From contig JAHDKO010000078.1 of the NCBI GenBank assembly GCA_018436855.1, forward strand, positions 1 through 62,910: DNA of 62,910 bases, written 5' to 3'. Source of the DNA: Deltaproteobacteria bacterium (GTDB taxonomy: Bacteria > Desulfobacterota > Desulfomonilia > UBA1062). Below, in pieces: positions 18,276-26,803 of the stretch; positions within the stretch are counted from its first letter, which is position 1; each line of letters opens with the position of its first letter. The notes beneath the pieces were generated by a model. The model ran no database searches. It was not told where the DNA came from and saw nothing but the letters and a program-made list of their open reading frames with translations. The position numbers and the translations under genes were made by a program.

Positions 18276-19076
18276 CTACCGATGACGCTCCGCCTGCCCC
18301 AGAGAATCCCGATGTCTTCTGATCCAGTCCTCGATCCTCTCATACCACTGCTCTGAGACGACGATGCCTTCGGGTGATGAATGCCCGGCAGGGTGTTGTG
18401 CGGCCAGTGCCTGGAGCGCGAGCCCGGTGATGAGCTTGTTGTGATCCCACCGGCACAGGGCGTCCGGGAACTCATTCTGCAGGAGGGCTGCAAGGTCTGC
18501 CGTCATTTTTTCATCGTCCCGCGAAGACGCCTCGATTTCGATCTCGTGGTGGATGAACACCGTGCCCGCCGCCTGATAGCGGACCGTATCGAGGGCCATC
18601 TCTCCCACGATCCCCCCGGTCTGCCTGCGCGTGTCCACGACATGGATTCCGGTTCTCTCCATTCTGCGGTGCTGAATGACGCGGAGTCCCAAGCCGGACA
18701 GGGTTGTGACAGGATCTTGAGGCAGGAAGACCGCGTTCCGGCGGGGGGTGAGCCCGGCAACCTCGAGCACGTGATCCAGCATGTCTTCCGACCACTCTCC
18801 CTCGATCTCCAGGCGGCGGATCGCACTCCGGGCATCGATCCGCTCCTTTCCCTTGAGAGCGAGCCAGGTTCGATCCCGATCCTGTCTGAGCCTGAGTGCG
18901 AACCTGCCTTCCATGAGCCTGCCGCGGTCCGTGTCGAAATACCGGTCGTGCACCAGGGAGGCGCCCGCAGGAACGAGCCCGTAGGGGCCGACGGACCGCA
19001 GCCCGGCCACGGCGCGGAAGAGGAGCGCCGGGTCCTGTGCGCACACCCTCAAGGTGATTTCGAACTCTTCAGACAT
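18276..19076 (-). CDS. CYTH domain protein (triphosphatase-like)
   Basis: A 266-aa CYTH-fold protein, a family that hydrolyses inorganic or organic triphosphates in a tunnel of charged residues. Visible landmarks are YFDTDRGRLMEGRFALRLRQ, WLALKGK, RRLEIEGEW, IHHEIEIEA and CRWDHNKL. The signature ExExK at the N-terminus reads EFEIT, so its Lys is replaced by Thr. That raises doubt about normal catalysis. No CHAD domain is fused. The convergent small gene ends 212 bp away. The DRG-like GTPase gene lies about 115 bp upstream. Confidence 0.85.
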   Translation of the reverse strand: MSEEFEITLRVCAQDPALLFRAVAGLRSVGPYGLVPAGASLVHDRYFDTDRGRLMEGRFALRLRQDRDRTWLALKGKERIDARSAIRRLEIEGEWSEDMLDHVLEVAGLTPRRNAVFLPQDPVTTLSGLGLRVIQHRRMERTGIHVVDTRRQTGGIVGEMALDTVRYQAAGTVFIHHEIEIEASSRDDEKMTADLAALLQNEFPDALCRWDHNKLITGLALQALAAQHPAGHSSPEGIVVSEQWYERIEDWIRRHRDSLGQAERHR

Positions 19077-19193
19077 ATGTACTTCCTTTGCCCTTGCATC
19101 CGGCGAGACCGCACCGGCGGAGACGAGGCCCGATGAACAAGGGCGAACCCGCCGGACATCGGCTGGAAGGTCCTTGGGAAAAGGGCGGTTCGC

Positions 19194-20180
19194 TCAGGCG
19201 TGAATCTCCACGATGTCTCCGTCCTGCAGCACATAGTCCCGCTGGGCCATCTGGCCGTCGTGGACCGTTTTGCCCCAGATCCGGGCATATTTGAGCCTGG
19301 TGACGAAGTCCTTGTGAATTTTTCCGGCCAGATCCTCCAGGGTGCTGCCCCGGGGGATCACGAACGGTTCCTTGAGATCGGGCTCCTTGCCCGGGTTCTT
19401 CGAGTAGACCCTGATGATCCCGGAGAGCCGGTAGAGGGTGTCCAGGAACTCGTGGAGATTCCTGTCCCGGTGAACCGAGATGCCCAGCGCCGGGATGCCA
19501 AGGCCGGTGAGCTCGATGAAGGTCTCGAAATCGTCCTGTTCTTTTTCCGTCTCCATCTTGTTCGCAAGCAGCAGAATTTTTTTGAGGAAGACCGGCCGTT
19601 TCACCTCATCGGGCACCTCGGCGTTCTCCGGGTAGACGCGAAAAGACTCCAGCATGACCATGGTGTCTTCATACTGGCTCAGGGGCTCGGCCGCGAGATC
19701 GACGAGCACGACCACCACGTCCGCCCGGCGGATCATATCGGCCATGGCAGGGTCCACGTACTCGCCGGTCAAAGGCGGCGTGTCGATGAGCTGAAACTGG
19801 ATGTTCTCGTACTGGGCCATGCCCGGGGTGGGTTTGTGCGTGGTGTGGGGAAAGTCCGCGATCTCCGGAGAGGCCTTGGTGAGCCGGTCGACCAGGGAAG
19901 ACTTGCCGGTGTTGGGGGGCCCTACAATCACCACCTGCGCGGCCCCCTCCTTGTCGATGTGGAAGATGCTTTTCTGGACGGCGGCGCCCTTCTTTTTCTG
20001 CGTCTCGTCCCGATGCCTGGCGATCCTGCGTTTGAGGTCGGCCTGGAGCTTGTCGGTGCCCTTGTGCTTGGGTATGATGGCGAGCATCTCCTCCAGGGCA
20101 TCGAGTTTTTCCTGCGGGGTTTTCGCCTCGCGATAGCGCCGCTCCGCTTCCAGATATGTCGGTGGAAGATTGGCAGGCAT
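19194..20180 (-). CDS. DRG/Obg-type GTPase with TGS domain
   Basis: A 328-aa GTPase. An N-terminal helical region is followed by a G domain with G1 GPPNTGKSS, G3 DTPP (DTPPLTGEYVD) and G4 NKME. A C-terminal TGS domain covers about 260-328 (VIPRGSTLEDLAGKIHKDF). This order is that of DRG and Obg-like ribosome-associated GTPases. GAGG precedes the ATG at 20178-20180, and upstream in-frame codons are not needed. A role in translation or ribosome quality is inferred from the family only. Confidence 0.88.
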   Translation of the reverse strand: MPANLPPTYLEAERRYREAKTPQEKLDALEEMLAIIPKHKGTDKLQADLKRRIARHRDETQKKKGAAVQKSIFHIDKEGAAQVVIVGPPNTGKSSLVDRLTKASPEIADFPHTTHKPTPGMAQYENIQFQLIDTPPLTGEYVDPAMADMIRRADVVVVLVDLAAEPLSQYEDTMVMLESFRVYPENAEVPDEVKRPVFLKKILLLANKMETEKEQDDFETFIELTGLGIPALGISVHRDRNLHEFLDTLYRLSGIIRVYSKNPGKEPDLKEPFVIPRGSTLEDLAGKIHKDFVTRLKYARIWGKTVHDGQMAQRDYVLQDGDIVEIHA

Positions 20181-20500
20181 GTTTCCTCTTCTCTTACGTA
20201 CTGCGGTTTCTTCTTCCCTCTTTTCATACTGGTATACACGCAAGCAGAGCGGAAATCAACGGCGTGAGCCGGAACAGCACACGGTCGAGCTCCCGGGCGG
20301 AGCAAGGCGGCCTCCGGGGGCCAGTCTGCTCGGATAACGTCGGCCTTGAGGGTGTCCGGTCAGGGTGAGGAGATACGAAGGTGATCCGGAACGGGGAATC
20401 ATGGGCATCGGGATACTGGGGGGGGGGGCGATGCCACTGGGGTATATCGATCCACAGAGAGACTGTTCCGTCCGCGGCAGGGCGCTCCATCCGGAAAGCG
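20181..20500. other. Intergenic region with an 11-G tract
   Basis: This 320-bp gap lies between the methyltransferase 3' end and the GTPase start. It contains an uninterrupted run of 11 G (20418-20428). No gene crosses it convincingly. Such tracts are prone to slippage and sequencing error. Confidence 0.5.
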
Positions 20501-21214
20501 TCAGACCCCGTGAGGCCGAGTGCCCCAGACCACTGCCATGGTCCCGAGCATGAACCGGCGATAGCCGATACCCGTAAACCCTGTGTCCGCCATGATCTCC
20601 GCGAGCTCTTCCGGGGTCTTGAAGGCCTGGGTCGACCGGGGCAGGTAACGATAGGCCTCCCATCTGCCGCTGATCAGTCCCCCCAGGAGCGGGATGACGA
20701 ACCGGAAATAGACCCATATGACAGGCCTGAGCAGGCGTGAGGAAGGGGGGCTGGTGTCCAGGCACACCACGCGCCCTCCGGGCTTGACCACCCGGAGCTG
20801 TTCATGAAACGCCCGGCGTATGTCCGGGACATTGCGCATCAGGTAGCCCGAAACCACGGCGTCGAACCGGCTGTCGTCGAAGGGCAGCACCAGGGCGTCG
20901 CCGTTTATCCAGAACACGATGTTTTTTGTATCCGAGAGCCTCCCCTGCTTCATCATGCCGGGCGTGAGGTCGAGGGCCGCCACCGTGAGACCGGGATCCC
21001 GGCCCTTGGCCTCCAGGGCGATCTTTCCGGTGCCCGTGCCCACGTCAAGGAGCGCGCCTCCTTCGGGAAGCATGGCCGTACGGATCGCATAGCGCCGCCA
21101 TGCCTGGTCCCTGCCGAAGGTCATGAGGGTGTTGAGCAGATCGTAGCGGCCGGAGATGTCGCCGAACATCCGCCTCATGGAGGAGTTCCACCGGGTGGTG
21201 TCGGCGCCACTCAT
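20501..21214 (-). CDS. UbiE/MenG-like class I methyltransferase
   Basis: A 237-aa SAM-dependent methyltransferase. Motif I reads LLDVGTGTGKIALE. The family stretches FGDISGRYDLLNTLMTFG near the N-terminus and SGYLMRNVPDIRRAFHEQLRV match UbiE/MenG. It likely C-methylates demethylmenaquinone in an anaerobe. GGGAG lies 6 nt before the ATG at 21214. The frame is open for 112 further codons upstream that look non-coding. No other quinone gene is adjacent. Confidence 0.85.
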   Translation of the reverse strand: MSGADTTRWNSSMRRMFGDISGRYDLLNTLMTFGRDQAWRRYAIRTAMLPEGGALLDVGTGTGKIALEAKGRDPGLTVAALDLTPGMMKQGRLSDTKNIVFWINGDALVLPFDDSRFDAVVSGYLMRNVPDIRRAFHEQLRVVKPGGRVVCLDTSPPSSRLLRPVIWVYFRFVIPLLGGLISGRWEAYRYLPRSTQAFKTPEELAEIMADTGFTGIGYRRFMLGTMAVVWGTRPHGV

Positions 21215-21373
21215 GTCATCTCCCGGATGAAAAGGCCGGCGGCGCTCCGTAAGACCGCTTCGTCCATGAAGATACACGGGGTGCAGATGGGGGGTCTGAT
21301 GTGCATCACTTCGTACCTGTTCTCCTGTGCCATGAAAGAAAAGGGATTGTAAGGGGAGTTCATAACAAAAAGC

Positions 21374-21389
21374 CTTTACCTGTGTAAAG
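21374..21389. promoter_or_regulatory. CTTTAC-N4-GTAAAG inverted repeat
   Basis: A perfect 6-4-6 inverted repeat in the divergent region between the methyltransferase and amidohydrolase starts. It shares half-sites with the repeat at 12580-12599. It could be an operator; no regulator can be named. Confidence 0.3.
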
Positions 21390-21463
21390 AGAAGAGATAG
21401 CCTCTGTTTATAAAGAGCCTTACCGGCCTCGTTTTTCACGGCACTGCTCTTATTGGAAGTTAC

Positions 21464-22441
21464 ATGGAGAGACTCAGCATGTATTCCACCATTGATGCCC
21501 ACTGCCATCTGGGCGACATTCTCTTCAGGGGAGGGGGCGCCCTCATTCACCTCAAAGGGGTGAGAAAGCGCCCGGCCTTCGATCCCCTGGTAGTATCAGA
21601 GATCTTCTCCTACCGGTGGGGCCTCCTGGAAAGGGTATTCACCCGCCTGTTTCCGTCCGTGACCGTCACCGCCCAGTTCGCGCGCAACGCCGTGGGGACC
21701 CGCGAAAATCTCCTCCGGGACATGGAAAAGGCAGGGGTTTCTTTGAGCGTGTGCATGCCGGTTCCTCCCTGTGTGACCGGTGAAGACCTCCTGCGCGTGA
21801 GCGAGAGAGACCCTGCGATCATCGCCTTTACCGGTGTAGACTTCACGAAAGACCTGGACCCGGCGGCCTCCCTTGCCTCTGACGTGAGCAGGGGCGCCCG
21901 GGGGTTGAAGCTCCATCCCATACTCCAGGGGGTTTCGCTCGACTCGGTGAGGACGTTCGAGGCCGTTGAAGCCTTTGCCCCCCACGGCCTGCCCGTGCTC
22001 TTTCACTGCGGGATGAGCACCTATTATCACCGGGCCGACAGCGACCGGGAAGTCCCGGGCTACGGGGCGGTCCACCACGCGGTCCGGCTGGTCGGAGAAT
22101 TCCCCGAGGTGAATTTCATCGCAGGCCATGCCGGGCTCGACGAGGTGCGCGAGGTCATCGATGAGCTCTCCGAATTTTCCAATGTCTGGGTGGACACCTC
22201 GTTCCAGAGCCCCCGGGTCATCCGGGAGCTCATCCGTGTGTTCGGCCCGGAACGTGTGCTGTTTGCCTCGGACTGGCCCTGGGGGAGCATGGTCGCCGCC
22301 AAGCGCGCGGTGAGGGCGGCCTGCCGCGGAGACAGGGGTCTTGAGCAGAGGATATGCTGCGTCAATGCTGCCTCCCTGCTCAATATCCCGCTTTCCGGCG
22401 CATCTCCGGCAGCGGCTGCAACCGCGGCAAGACAGCGGTAA
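21464..22441 (+). CDS. Amidohydrolase-2 family metal-dependent hydrolase (first of pair)
   Basis: A 325-aa TIM-barrel hydrolase or decarboxylase of the ACMSD-like group. Candidate metal ligands appear in order: IDAHCHLGD (HxH), GLKLHP, LFHCGMST, AGHAG and ASDWPWG (Asp). The C-terminal 20 residues are Ala-rich and poorly conserved in look. Two starts are plausible, 21464 (GGAAG upstream) and 21479 (GGAGA upstream). A similar gene follows 152 bp later, then an acyl-CoA ligase. The substrate is unknown. Confidence 0.87.
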   Translation: MERLSMYSTIDAHCHLGDILFRGGGALIHLKGVRKRPAFDPLVVSEIFSYRWGLLERVFTRLFPSVTVTAQFARNAVGTRENLLRDMEKAGVSLSVCMPVPPCVTGEDLLRVSERDPAIIAFTGVDFTKDLDPAASLASDVSRGARGLKLHPILQGVSLDSVRTFEAVEAFAPHGLPVLFHCGMSTYYHRADSDREVPGYGAVHHAVRLVGEFPEVNFIAGHAGLDEVREVIDELSEFSNVWVDTSFQSPRVIRELIRVFGPERVLFASDWPWGSMVAAKRAVRAACRGDRGLEQRICCVNAASLLNIPLSGASPAAAATAARQR

Positions 22442-22593
22442 GATTGCATCCGGCCTTTACCTGAACCGCCTCTGCCGCTGTGGCTCTGTTATCCCCGGAG
22501 CACCTCTCCCGCGGATGAGCGACTCTGACAGGGGAGGGTTCCCTTCTTCCTGTTCGCGATTATATTATCCCTTATTCATTTGAGGAGGATGGA

Positions 22594-23616
22594 ATGGTTA
22601 TCGACTGTCATTATCACCTGGAATCCACCTTCACGTCCGCTTCGGAGGATGGGAAGGAGTGGGGCCATACCCCGCCGCTTGCGGCTTCAACCGGGCCCAA
22701 GGCTTGCTCTGGTGAGCATGTCATTGAACAGCGGGCTCTCGGAACAGAGGACCTGCTGCGGGAAATGGACCGTTCGGGAGTGGACAGGGCCGCGCTCATG
22801 GGGTCCATGATAGAGCTTTTTCCCGAGCCGCCCAGGGCACTCCTGAGAATTCTCCAGGCCATTCTGGAGAACCGGCGGCTGAGAAAACTGGGACAGCTCC
22901 TGGTGGCGAACTTCACGCCCCGGGGAGAGGTCAAGATCCTCGGCAGGCCGTTTCGTATCGTCACCGATCCGGATAACGGGGCGATCTTCAATGCCGTGCG
23001 CAGGCACCCCGACCGCTTTCTCGGCTGGGTCTTCGTCAATCCGCGGGGCCGCCTGGACCCGCTGGACGAGCTCCGGAAGTACGGGGGCGAGGCCGGGTTC
23101 ATCGGAGTCAAGGCCCATCCTTTCTGGCATCACTTCGCCCCGGTGGAGCTCCTGTCCGTGGCGCAGGAGCTCGCCGGGCTGGGCAAGCCCCTGCTCATCC
23201 ACTGCGGATTCGGGGAAGAGGGTGATTACGGGGCACTCCTGGCACGGGTGCCCGAGCTCAAGCTCGTTCTCGCACACACCGGGTTCCCCGAATATTCGGA
23301 CACCTGGAGGGCGGTACTCTCGATGGCGAACGTTTATCTCGATATCTCCCAGACCTCGTACGTGAGCGAGAAGGCCACCCGGGAGTCGGTCGCGTACCTC
23401 GGGCCCGAGCGGCTGCTCTTCGGCACAGACGGGCCGTACGGCTTCCATGACGCACAGGGCAGGTACGACTACGGGTTCATCAAGCGCAGGGTCGAGCGGC
23501 TCTTTCCGGACCAGGGCGTCCGCAGGAGGCTCCTGGGAGAGAACTTTGCCGAGCTCGTGGGGCTTGGCTCCGAACCTGAGAAGTTCTCAAGAGAGGAAAA
23601 TGAGGTGGTTGATTGA
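22594..23616 (+). CDS. Amidohydrolase-2 family metal-dependent hydrolase (second of pair)
   Basis: A 340-aa protein of the same fold as the preceding gene, with IDCHYHLES, GVKAHPFWHH, LIHCGFGEEGDYG, LAHTGFPEYS and FGTDGPYG. The two share architecture but differ strongly in sequence, so this is not a recent duplication. GAGGAGG precedes the ATG. It ends 88 bp before the acyl-CoA ligase. The pair might act in succession on one substrate; that is inference. Confidence 0.87.
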   Translation: MVIDCHYHLESTFTSASEDGKEWGHTPPLAASTGPKACSGEHVIEQRALGTEDLLREMDRSGVDRAALMGSMIELFPEPPRALLRILQAILENRRLRKLGQLLVANFTPRGEVKILGRPFRIVTDPDNGAIFNAVRRHPDRFLGWVFVNPRGRLDPLDELRKYGGEAGFIGVKAHPFWHHFAPVELLSVAQELAGLGKPLLIHCGFGEEGDYGALLARVPELKLVLAHTGFPEYSDTWRAVLSMANVYLDISQTSYVSEKATRESVAYLGPERLLFGTDGPYGFHDAQGRYDYGFIKRRVERLFPDQGVRRRLLGENFAELVGLGSEPEKFSREENEVVD

Positions 23617-23643
23617 CTTGAGCCCAACTGTGATTAATATAAT
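23613..23643 (+). promoter_or_regulatory. Candidate sigma-70 promoter for acyl-CoA ligase
   Basis: TTGACT at 23613-23618 pairs with TAATAT at 23635-23640 (16-nt spacer) or TATAAT at 23638-23643 (19 nt). It sits in an AT-rich pocket about 60 bp before the ligase start. The -35 box overlaps the last codons and stop of the preceding gene. Confidence 0.5.
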
Positions 23644-23704
23644 ATGATAATACAATAAGATGTTTTGAGTGGCGGAGTGTTTTTTCCACATATGAGGAGG
23701 GAGT

Positions 23705-25396
23705 ATGAGCTTTCAGAGAGTCTGGCACAAGCACTACAACCCCGATGTACCACCCGAGCTGGCCTTCGATCAGACCACGTTGTCAGGGATGCTCACCCGG
23801 AGCGCGCGGAGTTTTCCGGATGCCACGGCCTTGATCTATATGGGGAAGAAAATCGGTTACCGCGAGCTCGACGGTCTGGTGAACAGGTTTGCCAGGGCGC
23901 TCGAGGCCCTGGGGGTGAAAAAGGGCGACACGGTCGCCATGCTGCTTCCCAACATACCGCAGGTGGTCATCGCGAACTATGCGGCGTTTCGGATCGGGGC
24001 CGTCGCGGCACAGAACAACCCCCTCTACACCGAGCGGGAGCTTGCCTATCAGCTCAGCGATTCGGATGCCAAAGTTCTCGTCACTCTTGACATCCTGCTC
24101 CCCCGGGCCCAAAAAATTCAGAACGAGACGAGAATAGGAACCATCATCACCTGCCATATCAACGACTACCTGCCCTTCCCCAAAAAGCAGCTCTTTCCGT
24201 ACGTGAAAAAGGGGATGTACCGTGAGGTCGCCCGGCAGCCGGGGGTGTTCCGGTTCATGGACCTTCTGGCTCAGTATTCGGGTGATCCGGTGCCCGACCA
24301 GTCCGGGTGGGACGACGTGGGCGCGCTTCTCTATACCGGCGGCACCACGGGTGTGGGCAAGGGAGTGATGCTCACCCACGCCAACATGTCGTGCAACGTT
24401 CAGCAGCTCAGGTGGTGGTTCCCCGATCTCAAAGAGGGCAGCGAGAGCATGATGGGGGTGTTCCCCATTTTCCATTCCGCAGGGTTCACCGGCATCCAGA
24501 ATCTCTGTGTTTCCACGGCCAGCACCATCGTCCTGGTTCCCCGGCCCGAGCCCGGGATCATCATCGAGCTCCTCAGGAAGTTCAAGCCCTGCTACCTGCC
24601 GGGCGTACCCACCATATTCGTGGCCCTGCTCAACGACAGGCGGTTCACTTCCATGGACCTCAAATTCATCAAGGGGTTTCTCGCAGGTGCGGCCCCCCTG
24701 TCGGTGGAGACCATGAAAGAGCTCAAAAACCTGACCAGCGGCGATATCATCAATATCTACGGGCTCACCGAGATCACGCCCATGGGCACGGCCTCGCCCT
24801 GGAAGGGGACCATCAAGCCCGGAACCGTGGGTATCCCCCTGCCGAGCACGGATCTGAAGATCGTGGACGTGGACGACCCGGCAAAGGAGATGAAGCAGGG
24901 CGAAACGGGCGAGATCCTGTTCAAAGGTCCTCAGGTCATGAAGGGATATTACAAGAAGCCGGAAGAGACCGCCGCCGTGCTCCGGGACGGCTGGCTCCAC
25001 ACCGGTGATATCGGGTTCCTCGACGAGGATGGATATCTCACCATCGTTGACCGGAAAAAGGATATGATCGTGGCAAGCGGCTTCAACATCTTCCCTCAGG
25101 AGGTCGACGAGGTGCTCATGGAGCATCCCCGGATCCTCGAGGCCTGCACCATCGGGGTGCCGGACCCCTACCGGGGCGAGGCCCCGAAGTCGTATGTGGT
25201 GCTCAAAGATGGAGATCTCCTCTCACCCGATGAGATCGTCGAATTCTGCAAGCAGCGGCTCGCCCCCTACAAGGTGCCCAGGCAGATCGAGTTCATCGAC
25301 GAGCTGCCAAAGACCCCCGTAGGAAAGATCCTGCGGAGGGAAGTCAAGGAGCTGGACCGCAAGAAGAGGGATGCGTGGGAAGCCAAGTGGGTCTAG
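23705..25396 (+). CDS. fadD: Long-chain acyl-CoA synthetase (AMP-forming)
   Basis: A 563-aa ANL-superfamily ligase that activates fatty or aromatic acids to acyl-AMP and then acyl-CoA. The P-loop-like A3 motif is YTGGTTGVGKGVMLTH. The adenylate site is IYGLTEITPMG, and DGWLHTGDIG carries the ribose-binding Asp. The hinge is DRKKDMI, and the catalytic Lys is in PKTPVGKILRRE near the C-terminus. GAGGAGGGAGT precedes the ATG. The chain-length preference cannot be read. It lies downstream of the amidohydrolase pair but has its own promoter candidate. Confidence 0.9.
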   Translation: MSFQRVWHKHYNPDVPPELAFDQTTLSGMLTRSARSFPDATALIYMGKKIGYRELDGLVNRFARALEALGVKKGDTVAMLLPNIPQVVIANYAAFRIGAVAAQNNPLYTERELAYQLSDSDAKVLVTLDILLPRAQKIQNETRIGTIITCHINDYLPFPKKQLFPYVKKGMYREVARQPGVFRFMDLLAQYSGDPVPDQSGWDDVGALLYTGGTTGVGKGVMLTHANMSCNVQQLRWWFPDLKEGSESMMGVFPIFHSAGFTGIQNLCVSTASTIVLVPRPEPGIIIELLRKFKPCYLPGVPTIFVALLNDRRFTSMDLKFIKGFLAGAAPLSVETMKELKNLTSGDIINIYGLTEITPMGTASPWKGTIKPGTVGIPLPSTDLKIVDVDDPAKEMKQGETGEILFKGPQVMKGYYKKPEETAAVLRDGWLHTGDIGFLDEDGYLTIVDRKKDMIVASGFNIFPQEVDEVLMEHPRILEACTIGVPDPYRGEAPKSYVVLKDGDLLSPDEIVEFCKQRLAPYKVPRQIEFIDELPKTPVGKILRREVKELDRKKRDAWEAKWV

Positions 25397-25483
25397 ACGC
25401 AGGTCGTGCGCGAACCTTTGGCCTCGGCGGAAAGCAACCCGGCGCCGTGCACCCGGCAGAGCGGGGTTGGCGCAAGTCCGCTC

Positions 25484-26551
25484 TCAGAAATATTTTTCGT
25501 ACTCGCCGTACCCCTCTTTCACGAGGTTTTCTCTCGGGATGAAGCGCAGGGCCGCCGAGTTCATGCAGTAGCGCTGCCTTGTGGGAGGAGGACCGTCGTC
25601 GAACACGTGCCCGAGATGCGAGCCGCCTTTTCTGCTCCTCACCTCGGTCCTGACCATACCGTGGCCGGTGTCCTTCCGTTCGACGATGTTCTCAGGCTTC
25701 AGGGGCCTGGTGAAGCTGGGCCAGCCGGTTCCCGATTCGAACTTGTCACGGGAGCTGAAAAGGACCTCGCCGGAAACCACGTCCACGTAGATTCCCTCGC
25801 GCTTGTTGTCCCAGTATTCATTCTCGAACGGCTTTTCGGTCCCCTGCTCCCGGGTGACACGGTACTGGAGCGGGGTCAGCCTGTCCTTCAGCTCGCTTTC
25901 GTCGATTCCGCCTTCTTCCGGCTGCTTTTCCCTGCCCGGAACGGGGCAGACGCCGGCTGCACACGGGCTCCTGTATTGCTCGCGCCCGGACCTGCTCCGG
26001 TAGAACTCGTACCTCGACTCATTTTTTCTATAATAGTCCTGATGATACTCTTCGGCCCGGTAGAACGTGACGGCCGGACGTATCTCGGTGACAATGGGAC
26101 GGTCGAACCGGCCCAAGCCCTCCAGCGAGCGTTTCGATTCCTCGGCGATGCGCTTCTGCTCGTCGTTGTGATAGAAGATCGCGGTCCGGTACTGGGATCC
26201 TTGATCCACGAATTGACCGGTGCTGTCGGTAGGGTCGATCTGCTGCCAGAAGATATCGAGGAGATCTTCATAGCCGATCCTGGACGGGTCGTAGATGACC
26301 TGGACCGCTTCGAGGTGGCCGGTCTTTCCCGTGGAGACCTCTTCATAGGTGGGGGTTTCCTTGTGCCCTCCCGTGTAGCCGGAGATTGCTTCCTTCACGC
26401 CGTCCGTTTTGTCGAATGCGGCCTCGATGCACCAGAAGCAGCCGCCCGCAAAGGTCGCCTTCGCGTATGCTGCCTCCGATGCGCCGCCCGGCTCGGCGAC
26501 AAGGGCAAACGATGAGATGGTCACAAGCCATCGTGCTATTTTTCTGAACAT
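25484..26551 (-). CDS. msrAB: Exported methionine sulfoxide reductase MsrA-MsrB fusion
   Basis: A 355-aa bifunctional enzyme that repairs both Met sulfoxide stereoisomers. An N-terminal signal peptide (about 1-25, ending GGAS) sends it to the periplasm. MsrA follows with catalytic Cys in [12 protein letters not shown]. MsrB occupies about 215-355 with [20 protein letters not shown] and catalytic Cys in RYCMNSAAL. MsrB lacks the zinc CxxC pairs. The linker has an extra SPCAAGVCP pair that may serve in disulfide relay. AAGGAG precedes the ATG. This is an oxidative-damage function in an otherwise anaerobe-like gene set. Confidence 0.95.
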   Translation of the reverse strand: MFRKIARWLVTISSFALVAEPGGASEAAYAKATFAGGCFWCIEAAFDKTDGVKEAISGYTGGHKETPTYEEVSTGKTGHLEAVQVIYDPSRIGYEDLLDIFWQQIDPTDSTGQFVDQGSQYRTAIFYHNDEQKRIAEESKRSLEGLGRFDRPIVTEIRPAVTFYRAEEYHQDYYRKNESRYEFYRSRSGREQYRSPCAAGVCPVPGREKQPEEGGIDESELKDRLTPLQYRVTREQGTEKPFENEYWDNKREGIYVDVVSGEVLFSSRDKFESGTGWPSFTRPLKPENIVERKDTGHGMVRTEVRSRKGGSHLGHVFDDGPPPTRQRYCMNSAALRFIPRENLVKEGYGEYEKYF

Positions 26552-26803
26552 GGCACACTCCTTTTATTTACTATTCTTTTGATGTGGCTCCAAAGGGAGG
26601 CGATTCTCCCTCCCCGAACCGTCCGGTTGCGCACAGTGGGATGAGAGGCTTTCCACGAGCGTTTTTCCGACTGGAGGGGCATCTAGTGATGGAAGGTCCT
26701 GCCGGAAAATTTAGACTTGAATATCGATCGTCACCCTGATACATCTGAGTGATCAAAATTTTCCCACCATAAAACGTGGCAACAATCGCTAGGAGGACCA
26801 TTC
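26552..26803. other. Divergent promoter region of msrAB and ftsH
   Basis: A 252-bp region between divergent genes. It holds a weak 6-bp hairpin, AGGGAG with CTCCCT, at 26594-26611. No clear -35/-10 pair was fixed on either strand. AGGAGG at 26791-26796 is the ftsH ribosome site and supports its GTG start. Confidence 0.4.
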
